A stretch of 17,687 nucleotides of DNA from Oleiagrimonas sp964566965 (lineage in GTDB: Bacteria > Pseudomonadota > Gammaproteobacteria > Xanthomonadales > Rhodanobacteraceae): positions 1 to 17,687 of the forward strand of contig CAZMKO010000048.1 in assembly GCA_964566965.1 (NCBI GenBank), in the 5' to 3' direction. This document shows positions 1 through 6,003 of this stretch, piece by piece. The position numbers were made by a program, and so were the translations under genes. The notes under the pieces were generated by a model. That model was given only the letters and a program-made list of their open reading frames with translations, was not told where the DNA came from and did not search any database. Position 1 is the stretch's first letter, and the number at the start of each line of letters is the position of its first letter.

Positions 1-33
1 CGCGGGAAAATGGCGTGGCTTGCGGCAAGGTCC

Positions 34-57
34 GATCGCGGCTTCCGCCGCTCCTAC
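34..57 (-). repeat. Single GTAG-headed REP element
   Basis: Read on the minus strand the unit begins GTAGGAGCGG and folds into a short hairpin (GCGGC at 38-42, loop TTCC, GCCGC at 47-51). It lies just downstream of the MerR-type gene. Positions 1-57 as a whole match 8349-8404 closely, so the copied unit is longer than the REP core. GTAG-headed stem-loops of this type are known in Stenotrophomonas as SMAG elements and are linked to RAYT transposases; membership of that family is inferred from the GTAG head and hairpin. Confidence 0.6.
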
Positions 58-92
58 GCATTCACGCTCGGGCCGTGGGGTTGGACGCGGCG

Positions 93-449
93 TCAGTGCC
101 GAAGGATGCCCAGAATTTCTTCCAGCTCCAGGCGAACCTGATGCACGATCTGGTGCGACATGCTCGCTTCGGCACGGGCCTCCGGACCTTCCAGGCGTGC
201 GCGCGCACCGGTGATGGTGAAGCCCTGCTCGTACAGCAGCGAGCGGATCTGGCGAATCATCAGCACGTCGTGACGCTGGTAGTAGCGGCGGTTGCCGCGC
301 CGCTTGACCGGATTCAAGGCCGGAAACTCCTGCTCCCAGTAGCGCAATACGTGCGGCTTGACCGCGCACAGCTCGCTGACTTCGCCGATGGTGAAGTAGC
401 GCTTGGCCGGAATCGCCGGCAGTTCAGCGTTATTGCCCGGATCCAGCAT
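93..449 (-). CDS. MerR-family transcriptional regulator (ihfA-linked)
   Basis: This encodes a 118-residue protein with an N-terminal MerR-type winged helix-turn-helix: residues about 17-85 contain YFTIGEVSELC, VLRYWEQEF and RRGNRRYYQRHDV, the recognition-helix and wing signatures. A C-terminal helix (about 90-117) probably dimerises. No cysteine-rich metal site or large ligand domain follows, so the effector is unknown. The ATG overlaps the last 20 bases of ihfA in another frame, which implies co-expression and probably translational coupling. A small MerR-like gene immediately after ihfA is a conserved arrangement in many gammaproteobacteria, which supports the call. Its target genes cannot be read from the sequence. 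Confidence 0.9.
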   Translation of the reverse strand: MLDPGNNAELPAIPAKRYFTIGEVSELCAVKPHVLRYWEQEFPALNPVKRRGNRRYYQRHDVLMIRQIRSLLYEQGFTITGARARLEGPEARAEASMSHQIVHQVRLELEEILGILRH

Positions 450-729
450 AGCCTTCCACCCTCACCTTCAGTTTTTGCCCTGGTCGAAACGTCACCACGC
501 GCCGCGCGGAAATGGGAATTTCCTCACCGGTCTTGGGATTGCGCCCCGGCCGCTGGTTCTTGTCGCGCAAATCGAAATTGCCGAATCCGGACAGCTTGAC
601 CTGTTCACCGCGCTCCAGCGACTCGCGGATGACTTCGAAGAAGGCATCCACGAATTCCTTGGCCTCGCGCTTGTTCAGGCCGACATCGAGAAACAGCTGT
701 TCGGCCATCGCTGCCTTGGTCAGGGTCAT
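430..729 (-). CDS. ihfA: Integration host factor subunit alpha
   Basis: This encodes a 99-residue DNA-bending nucleoid protein that pairs with IHF beta and acts in recombination, replication and transcription. The start is the ATG at 727-729, giving MTLTKAAMAEQLF, the usual IHF alpha N-terminus; longer readings into pheT are unlikely. A GAGGAT ribosome site lies just upstream, inside the end of pheT. The DNA-binding arm is intact: GFGNFDLRDKNQRPGRNPKTGE at about 48-69 includes the intercalating proline P65. Its ATG lies one base after the pheT stop, so it is the next cistron of the pheST operon, as in Escherichia coli (pheST-ihfA). Length matches the family. Confidence 0.97.
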   Translation of the reverse strand: MTLTKAAMAEQLFLDVGLNKREAKEFVDAFFEVIRESLERGEQVKLSGFGNFDLRDKNQRPGRNPKTGEEIPISARRVVTFRPGQKLKVRVEGYAGSGQ

Positions 730-730
730 G

Positions 731-3121
731 TCATCCTCTAAGTCGTGCCGTGCAATCGCGCTCCAGCGCGGCCACGGCATCGGCCACGCAACGATTTGCG
801 TCTTCGTCGGTTAGGGTGCGGGATTCGTCCTGCAAAATCAAGCCCATAGCCAGGCTTTTTCGCCCCTCCTCGACACCTTGCCCCTGATACAGGTCGAACA
901 GGCGCAATGCCTTGAGGCGTACACCCAACGCCTCGCGCACGCTCGTTTCCACCGACGCCCATGTCGCATCCACCGGCACTTCGATGGCGATGTCGCGGCG
1001 CACCGACGGAAAGCGCCCCACGGTACCGGCGCGGGGCAGACTGCGCCGGCATACGGCACCCAGATCGACCTCGGCCACGTACACATCCACATCCAGATCC
1101 AGCGCCGCCAGGCGCTCCGGATGCAGCATGCCGATCACGCCGACTTCACGGCCGTCGCGCAACACGCGGGCGGCACGTCCGGGATGCAGCCAGCGCGGCA
1201 GATCGTCGGTGGCCAACGACCAGTCACCGGCCCGGGCCGTGCGCGCGATCAGGGCATCCAGGTCGCCGCGCAGGTCGTGGAAATCCAGGGCGCGGGCACG
1301 GACGCCCCATTGTTCGGCACTGGCCGGACCGCAGGCGACCCAAGCCACCCGGGAGGTTTCGGCCGGTGCGGCACCATTTTCAGCGGGGGCGGCGAACACA
1401 TGTCCACGCTCGAACAGCCGCACCCGCGCCTGCTGACGGGCCAGGTTGTGTTGCAACGCCTGCACCAGCCCCGGCAGCAGGGATGGACGCATCACCGCCA
1501 GGTCGGTGGTCAGCGGGTTGGCCAGAGGCACGCCCTGTCCGGCCATGCCCCAGGCCTCGAGCACGTCGGCGCCGATGAACGCCATGTTCACCGCTTCCAG
1601 ATAATCGCGATCGGCGAGCTGAGTGGCCACATCCAGGCTCGACAGCCGGGTCTCGGGCAACGCCGCGAGGGCCAACCGCCCGCTCGGGGCGCGCACCGGA
1701 ATACGCTCGTAACCATGCACCCGCGCGACCTCCTCGATGAGGTCCTCCTCGCGGGCGATGTCGAACCGGCGGCTTGGCGGTACCGCCTGCCAGCCGTCGG
1801 CGCCGGTGGTGACACGCATGTCCAGCGCGACCAGGATCCGTTCCACCTCGGCATCGTCGATTTTCACGCCCAGCACGCGGTGCAGACGGTCGCGGCGCAG
1901 GCGGATCGATACCGCGACGGGAAGGTCCGCAGGGTGCTCGGCCACGCGCACGGGACCGGCCTTGCCGCCAGCCAACCGCAGCAGCAGCTCGGTGGCGCGT
2001 TCCAGCGCGGGCACCGGTGCGGCCGGATCCACGCCGCGCTCGAAGCGATGCGAGGCATCGGTGTGCAGGCCGAGCTTGCGCGCCTTGCCCATGATCGCAG
2101 CCGGCGCGAAATGGGCACTTTCCAGGAACACGCTGCGGGTATCGTCGGTGACGCGCGAGGTCATCCCGCCCATGACGCCGGCAACAGCCAACGGCCGCGC
2201 GGCATCGGCGATGACCATGAAGGTCTCGTCCAACGTCACGTCGCTGCCGTCGAGCAGAGTCAGGCCTTCACCGGCACGCGCGTGGCGCACGACAATGTCG
2301 CCGTCCAGCCTGGCCTGGTCGAAAGCGTGCATCGGCTGGCCCGTTTCCAGCATCACGTAGTTGGTGACATCCACGACCACGCCGATCGGGCGCACCCCGG
2401 CGCGGCGCAGGCGTTCGGCCATCCACAGCGGTGTTGGCGCGGTGACATCGATGCCCTCGATGACACGGCCGGCATAACGGGGACAGTCCGCCCCGGCTTC
2501 CAGCACGATGCCGCGCGCGGCGTCACTGGTGACCGGCACGTCGCCCGTGGTGGGCATGTTCAAGCCGGCATTCAGGATCGCCGACACATCACGCGCCAGA
2601 CCCAGCATGCCCAGGCAATCGGCACGATTCGGCGTCAGGCCGACTTCAATACCGGCGTCGGGCAGGCCCAGGTAATCGGCCAGCGGTGTGCCCACTGGCG
2701 CATCGGCCGGCAACTCCATCAGACCGGAGGCATCGGCATCCACACCCATTTCCTTGGCCGAGCACAGCATGCCGAACGATTCGATGCCGCGCAGTTTGGC
2801 CTTCTTGATGACGAAATCACCGGACATGCGCGCGCCGATGGTGGCCAGCGGCGCCTTCAACCCGACCCGTGCATTGGGCGCGCCGCAAACAATCTGCAAC
2901 GGCTCATCCGTGCCGGCGTCGACCTTGCACACCTGCAGGCGGTCGGCTTGCGGATGTTTCTCGGCGGCCACGATCTCGCCGACCACGACGCCATCCAGCG
3001 AAGCGCCCAGCACCTCGACGTCCTCGACCTCGAGGCCGGCCATGGTCAGGCGATGGGTCAGCGCGTCACGGTCGATGTCGATGGCGACCAGCTCGCGCAG
3101 CCAGTTTTCGGAGAATTTCAT
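731..3121 (-). CDS. pheT: Phenylalanine-tRNA ligase beta subunit
   Basis: This encodes a 796-residue subunit of the cytoplasmic alpha2-beta2 phenylalanyl-tRNA synthetase, responsible for tRNA binding and editing of Tyr-tRNA(Phe). The start chosen is the ATG at 3119-3121 (MKFSENWLRELV), the canonical bacterial N-terminus; the frame stays open a further 62 codons, but only through heptamer repeats. Domains in order: N-terminal region; tRNA-binding OB fold (about 35-150, LQVCKVDAG and IVCGAPNAR); B3/B4 editing core; B5 domain (about 400-475); catalytic-like core; C-terminal ferredoxin-like anticodon-binding domain (about 700-796, FPSVRRDIAIEV, SLAMGLILQD). The ribosome site GGAG is directly at the edge of a heptamer array, which is unusual. 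Length equals the E. coli protein (795). Confidence 0.97.
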   Translation of the reverse strand: MKFSENWLRELVAIDIDRDALTHRLTMAGLEVEDVEVLGASLDGVVVGEIVAAEKHPQADRLQVCKVDAGTDEPLQIVCGAPNARVGLKAPLATIGARMSGDFVIKKAKLRGIESFGMLCSAKEMGVDADASGLMELPADAPVGTPLADYLGLPDAGIEVGLTPNRADCLGMLGLARDVSAILNAGLNMPTTGDVPVTSDAARGIVLEAGADCPRYAGRVIEGIDVTAPTPLWMAERLRRAGVRPIGVVVDVTNYVMLETGQPMHAFDQARLDGDIVVRHARAGEGLTLLDGSDVTLDETFMVIADAARPLAVAGVMGGMTSRVTDDTRSVFLESAHFAPAAIMGKARKLGLHTDASHRFERGVDPAAPVPALERATELLLRLAGGKAGPVRVAEHPADLPVAVSIRLRRDRLHRVLGVKIDDAEVERILVALDMRVTTGADGWQAVPPSRRFDIAREEDLIEEVARVHGYERIPVRAPSGRLALAALPETRLSSLDVATQLADRDYLEAVNMAFIGADVLEAWGMAGQGVPLANPLTTDLAVMRPSLLPGLVQALQHNLARQQARVRLFERGHVFAAPAENGAAPAETSRVAWVACGPASAEQWGVRARALDFHDLRGDLDALIARTARAGDWSLATDDLPRWLHPGRAARVLRDGREVGVIGMLHPERLAALDLDVDVYVAEVDLGAVCRRSLPRAGTVGRFPSVRRDIAIEVPVDATWASVETSVREALGVRLKALRLFDLYQGQGVEEGRKSLAMGLILQDESRTLTDEDANRCVADAVAALERDCTARLRG

Positions 3122-3133
3122 GATCGGGGCTCC

Positions 3134-3158
3134 GGGACTCGGGACTCGGGACTCGGGA
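3134..3158. repeat. Heptamer array A, (GGGACTC)3 plus GGGA
   Basis: Three perfect GGGACTC units and a partial fourth, ending 12 bases from the pheT start codon. It is the reverse complement of array D (3442-3462). On the mRNA strand it reads as GAGTCCC units running straight into the GGAG ribosome site of pheT. Confidence 0.95.
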
Positions 3159-3217
3159 AGGCGGTTGTGTTGCGCGAAGTCGGGGGCCAGGGTTCTGGAA
3201 TGCCTGGTTTGTGGAAC

Positions 3218-3245
3218 GGGACCCGGGACCCGGGACCCGGGACCC
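3218..3245. repeat. Heptamer array B, (GGGACCC)4
   Basis: Four perfect tandem GGGACCC units, reverse complement of array C (3407-3434). Each unit is itself palindromic apart from its centre, so local and long-range hairpins are both possible. Confidence 0.95.
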
Positions 3246-3406
3246 GTACAGAATGACGTTCCCGGAAAGCGAACACCGTACGCTTCGCTTTCTGCCGCCC
3301 GACGCACCGAGGGAACATGCGGGATAACGCCAAGGCCACCGGCATCCGTTCCGCATCCCTCTTGAAACCGGCATGCCCAGGGCTCGCCTCGGCATGACCG
3401 AAGATC

Positions 3407-3434
3407 GGGACCCGGGTCCCGGGTCCCGGGTCCC
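3407..3434. repeat. Heptamer array C, GGGACCC plus (GGGTCCC)3
   Basis: One GGGACCC followed by three GGGTCCC units. It is complementary to array B, 161 bases away, with the orientation needed for a long foldback. Confidence 0.95.
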
Positions 3435-3441
3435 GAATACC

Positions 3442-3462
3442 GAGTCCCGAGTCCCGAGTCCC
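3442..3462. repeat. Heptamer array D, (GAGTCCC)3
   Basis: Three perfect GAGTCCC units ending 17 bases beyond the pheS stop codon. It is complementary to array A. Arrays A-B and C-D therefore make a two-tier inverted repeat filling most of the 358-bp pheS-pheT gap (3122-3479). The centre, 3246-3406, has no recognisable gene. Confidence 0.95.
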
Positions 3463-3479
3463 ACGGCTATCCGACACGA

Positions 3480-4472
3480 TCATGCGAACTGCTCCAAAAA
3501 CCGCACATCATTCTCGAAGAAGGCGCGCAAATCCTCCACGCCGTAACGCAGCATGGCGAAACGTTCCACGCCCAGGCCGAAGGCGAAGCCGGTGTAGCGC
3601 TCAGGGTCGATGCCGCAATTTTCCAGCACCGTCGGATGCACCATGCCGCAGCCCAATACCTCCAGCCAACGCTCGCCGCCGTCGGCCGCGTCCCAGCGGA
3701 TGTCGACTTCGGCCGAGGGCTCGGTGAAGGGGAAGAAGCTGGGCCGGAATCGCATGTCGAAATCACGCTCGAAGAAGGCGCGCACGAAGGTGGCCAGGGT
3801 GCCCTTGAGGTCGGCGAAACTGGAGGTTTCGTCGACCAGCAGGCCCTCGATCTGGTGGAACATGGGCGAATGGGTCTGGTCCGAATCGCTGCGGTAGACC
3901 TTGCCCGGCGCAATGATACGGATAGGCGGTTGACGACCATCCATGGCGCGGATCTGCACCGGTGAGGTGTGCGTGCGCAGCAGGCGGCCGTCGCCGAAGT
4001 AGAAGGTGTCGTGCATGGCCCGCGCCGGATGGTGCGGCGGGAAGTTGAGGGCCTCGAAGTTGTGCCAGTCATCCTCGATTTCCGGGCCTTCGGCACGCTG
4101 GTAGCCCAAACGCTCGAAGATGCCGGCCATGCGTTCCATGGCACGTGTGACCGGGTGCAACCCGCCACGCTGGCCGCGCCGGCCGGGCAGCGTCACATCG
4201 ATACGTTCCGACGCCAGACGCCGGTCCAGTGCCTCGCGCTGCAACGCTTCGCGACGCTCGGTGATGGCAGCCTGCAGACGCTGCTTGGTCTGGTTGATCG
4301 CCGCACCGCGCGCCTTGCGCTCGTCGGGCGGAAGCTTTCCCAGCGCCTTGAGTTGCGCGGTGATCGAACCGTTCTTGCCCAACAGCGCCACGCGCCGTGC
4401 GTCCAGGGCCTCCAACGTCGATGCCGCGGCAATGTCGCCAAGCGCTTTGTCGATATTTTCCAAAGTGTCCAT
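3480..4472 (-). CDS. pheS: Phenylalanine-tRNA ligase alpha subunit
   Basis: This encodes a 330-residue catalytic subunit of phenylalanyl-tRNA synthetase, which activates phenylalanine and aminoacylates tRNA(Phe). The start is the ATG at 4470-4472 (MDTLENIDKALGDI); an ATG 15 codons earlier lies inside a palindromic repeat and is rejected. Visible parts: N-terminal coiled-coil arm (about 1-85); class II motif 2 region with TSPVQIRAM, GKVYRSDSDQTHSP and FHQIEGL; motif 3 near the end, GFAFGLGVERFAML. Length agrees with E. coli (327). Upstream there is a terminator and a palindromic repeat instead of close coupling to rplT. I see no Phe-rich leader peptide of the pheM type in the gap. Only a weak GGGGA ribosome site is present. 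Confidence 0.97.
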   Translation of the reverse strand: MDTLENIDKALGDIAAASTLEALDARRVALLGKNGSITAQLKALGKLPPDERKARGAAINQTKQRLQAAITERREALQREALDRRLASERIDVTLPGRRGQRGGLHPVTRAMERMAGIFERLGYQRAEGPEIEDDWHNFEALNFPPHHPARAMHDTFYFGDGRLLRTHTSPVQIRAMDGRQPPIRIIAPGKVYRSDSDQTHSPMFHQIEGLLVDETSSFADLKGTLATFVRAFFERDFDMRFRPSFFPFTEPSAEVDIRWDAADGGERWLEVLGCGMVHPTVLENCGIDPERYTGFAFGLGVERFAMLRYGVEDLRAFFENDVRFLEQFA

Positions 4473-4490
4473 CCGGGTTCCCCGCAACAC

Positions 4491-4551
4491 CGCGTAGGGT
4501 GGGCCTTGGCCCACCATGACCGCGCCGGTGGGCCAAGGCCCACCCTACGCG
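4491..4551. repeat. Perfect 25-bp inverted repeat, GTAG-headed REP pair
   Basis: Arms at 4491-4515 and 4527-4551 are exact reverse complements with an 11-base spacer. Each arm is itself nearly palindromic (GTGGGCC TT GGCCCAC), so each can form its own hairpin or pair with the other. GTAG (4494-4497) and CTAC (4545-4548) mark the outer ends, as in paired REP elements. It lies 18 bases upstream of the pheS ATG. Confidence 0.9.
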
Positions 4552-4561
4552 TTCTCCGCAA

Positions 4562-4595
4562 CAGAAAACGGGGAGAAGGCCAGGCCTTCTCCCCG
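4562..4595 (-). terminator. Intrinsic terminator downstream of rplT
   Basis: On the minus strand a GC-rich hairpin has arms 4583-4595 and 4569-4581 that are exact complements of 13 bases (allowing a small practical loop around CCTGG). It is followed by CGTTTTCTGTT. It lies about 50 bases after the rplT stop and before pheS. It would end or attenuate transcription between the ribosomal-protein genes and pheST. The U run is short (four), so termination may be partial. Confidence 0.7.
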
Positions 4596-4643
4596 CTTAC
4601 TTTCATCATACCGAACGACGACGGGCGCCATCGGTATCAAGTA

Positions 4644-4997
4644 TTACAGGCTGGCCTTTGCTTTTTCGGCAATGGCGCCAAACGCCTGGATGTCGCGCAC
4701 GGCCAAGTCGGCCAGCACTTTGCGGTCGACCTCGATGCCGGCCTTCTTCAGGCCATTGATCAGGCGGCTGTAGCTGAGATCGAACTGGCGCGCGGCGGCA
4801 TTGATACGCACGATCCACAAGCTGCGGAACTGGCGCTTCTTCTGCTTGCGGCCGATATACGCGTACTGGTCGGCCTTGATGACCGCCTGCTTGGCGACGC
4901 GATAGACCTTGCGCCGGGCGTTGTAGTAGCCCTTGGCGCGACCGATGATCTTCTTGTGACGACGACGGGCGGCAACGCCGCGCTTGACTCGTGCCAT
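4644..4997 (-). CDS. rplT: 50S ribosomal protein L20
   Basis: This encodes a 117-residue early-assembly protein of the large ribosomal subunit that binds 23S rRNA; in E. coli it also represses rpmI-rplT translation. The sequence is typical throughout: MARVKRGVAARRRHKKI, KGYYNARRKVYRVAKQAV, RKQKKRQFRSLWIVRINAA and the C-terminal globular part ending KAKASL. Length is normal. The rpmI stop sits 13 bases upstream and a strong AGGAGG ribosome site starts within that stop, so the two genes are tightly coupled. Confidence 0.98.
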   Translation of the reverse strand: MARVKRGVAARRRHKKIIGRAKGYYNARRKVYRVAKQAVIKADQYAYIGRKQKKRQFRSLWIVRINAAARQFDLSYSRLINGLKKAGIEVDRKVLADLAVRDIQAFGAIAEKAKASL

Positions 4998-5010
4998 GAT
5001 CTATTCCTCC

Positions 5011-5208
5011 TCAGACGTACGGCAGCATGCGCTTGACATTGCGGGTATCGCAGTCGCGCACGTAATTGGTGGCACGCAGGCCGCGCTTGCGCTTGGTCGA
5101 CTTCTTGGTAAGGATGTGCGACTTGAACGCGTGGCCACCCTTGTACTTGCCTGAGGCCGTCTTGCGGAACCGCTTGGCGGCGGCCCGGTTGGTCTTGATC
5201 TTGGGCAT
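5011..5208 (-). CDS. rpmI: 50S ribosomal protein L35
   Basis: This encodes a 65-residue small basic protein of the large ribosomal subunit, with the standard sequence MPKIKTNRAAAKRFRKTASG and KRKRGLRATNYV. The start at 5206-5208 is chosen because MPKIK is the universal N-terminus and a GGAAG ribosome site lies upstream; the frame remains open further upstream but through non-coding leader. It is followed 13 bases later by rplT. A 247-bp gap separates it from infC, much longer than usual, containing a REP pair, a TATAAT box and hairpins. Confidence 0.98.
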   Translation of the reverse strand: MPKIKTNRAAAKRFRKTASGKYKGGHAFKSHILTKKSTKRKRGLRATNYVRDCDTRNVKRMLPYV

Positions 5209-5288
5209 GGGAATGCTTCCGTATCCGGTTGATTGACTGACCTGGCGGCGGCCCGAAGCTGCTCTTTCCTTCCTGCCACGGTCGGTTG

Positions 5289-5310
5289 TCGACCCTTCCA
5301 GTCGGGTCGA
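5289..5310 (-). promoter_or_regulatory. Leader hairpin upstream of rpmI
   Basis: A 7-bp stem (TCGACCC at 5289-5295, GGGTCGA at 5304-5310) with an 8-base loop. On the minus strand its second half, GGGTCG, can alternatively pair with the following CGACC, giving a mutually exclusive hairpin. It sits directly downstream of the TATAAT box at 5318-5323. A role in L20 autoregulation is possible by analogy with E. coli but is not shown. Confidence 0.4.
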
Positions 5311-5317
5311 ACGCGCA

Positions 5318-5323
5318 ATTATA
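5318..5323 (-). promoter_or_regulatory. Candidate -10 box (TATAAT) for rpmI-rplT
   Basis: A perfect TATAAT on the minus strand, in an otherwise GC-rich stretch, about 110 bases before rpmI. I see no good -35 hexamer at 16-18 bases (TTCCAT at 18 is poor) and no extended TG motif. It could provide an internal promoter after infC. Confidence 0.35.
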
Positions 5324-5360
5324 GCGTGACGCCGAGCCACAATGGAACCCTCCAAACACC

Positions 5361-5437
5361 GCAGGAGCCGGCCCTGCTGGCGATCGGCGTACCTTGATGC
5401 GTGAGGTACCCTGATCGCCAGCAGGGCTGGCTCCTAC
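5361..5437. repeat. REP pair (REPIN-like) in the infC-rpmI gap
   Basis: Arms 5363-5385 and 5413-5435 are inverted repeats of 23 bp with one mismatch that would be a G-U pair in RNA. Inside them GTACCT (5389-5394) and AGGTAC (5404-5409) extend the foldback. The outer ends are GCAG and CTAC, variants of the GTAG head. Sequence resembles REP units of Pseudomonas and Stenotrophomonas. Confidence 0.85.
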
Positions 5438-5455
5438 AGGAGGTTGCAAGGACCG

Positions 5456-5983
5456 TTATTTTTTCTTCGGCGGCCCGATCATCATGTGCATCATGCGGCC
5501 TTCCTGGCGCGGAAACTGCTCGACCTGCCCCAGCTCACCGACATCCTGCTGGACGCGCTCGGCCAGCTCGCGGCCGATTTCCTGATGGCGCATTTCACGG
5601 CCGCGGAAACGGATCGTGACCTTGACCTTGTTGCCGTCTTCCAGGAACCGCAGCACGTTGCGCATCTTGATCTGGTAGTCGCCGATGTCCGTCGTGGGGC
5701 GGAACTTCACTTCCTTGATCTCGACCTGCTTGGTCTTCTTGCGCGCGGCATTGGCCTTTTTCTGCTGCTCGAACTTGAACTTGCCGTAGTCCATGATGCG
5801 GCACACCGGCGGGTCGCCGTGGGGCTGGATTTCCACGAGATCGAGTCCGGCTTCCCGGGCCATGTCCAACGCATCGTCGCGTGAAAGGATGCCGGCCTGT
5901 TCGCCGTCGGCATCGATGACGCGTACGCGGGGCACGCGGATTTCATGGTTGCGGCGATTGCGCTTGTTGTCTGGGGTGGCGAT
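5456..5983 (-). CDS. infC: Translation initiation factor IF-3 (ATC start)
   Basis: This encodes a protein of about 175 residues that binds the 30S subunit, blocks subunit joining and checks start-codon pairing. The start chosen is ATC at 5981-5983: it is in frame, has AGGAG 8 bases upstream, and gives the N-terminal segment ATPDNKRNRRNHEIRVPRV that belongs to the family. The first conventional start, GTG at 5933-5935, has no ribosome site and would remove part of the N-terminal domain. Non-AUG starts in infC are known and underlie IF-3 autoregulation. N-terminal domain to about residue 80 (VEIQPHGDPPVCRIMDYGKF), lysine-rich linker, C-terminal domain (KEVKFRPTTDIGDYQ, KVTIRFRGREM). thrS ends 20 bases upstream. 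Confidence 0.95.
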   Translation of the reverse strand: MATPDNKRNRRNHEIRVPRVRVIDADGEQAGILSRDDALDMAREAGLDLVEIQPHGDPPVCRIMDYGKFKFEQQKKANAARKKTKQVEIKEVKFRPTTDIGDYQIKMRNVLRFLEDGNKVKVTIRFRGREMRHQEIGRELAERVQQDVGELGQVEQFPRQEGRMMHMMIGPPKKK

Positions 5984-6003
5984 ACCTGTATCTCCTGCAA
6001 ATT

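Noticed and set aside
1..92. tRNA gene downstream of the MerR-type regulator
   Set aside because: A tRNA can follow ihfA-merR in related genomes, but these 92 bases hold only a REP-containing repeat; any tRNA would be outside the window.
878..3256. Very long plus-strand open frame opposite pheT (792 codons)
   Set aside because: It is exactly antisense to a fully conserved gene; His/Gln/Arg-rich translation without domains is typical of an antisense shadow in GC-rich DNA. The same applies to long plus-strand frames opposite thrS (6025-8118) and recD (13253-15391).
3122..3307. N-terminal extension of PheT by 62 residues
   Set aside because: The added residues are translated heptamer repeats and spacer; the family N-terminus MKFSENWL begins at 3121.
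3134..3462. CRISPR array
   Set aside because: Units are uninterrupted 7-base tandem repeats without spacers, and no cas genes are present.
4473..4643. Phe-rich leader peptide (pheM-like) before pheS
   Set aside because: The only start-containing frame in the gap (from ATG at 4609 minus strand) contains a single Phe near its beginning and does not end near the terminator.
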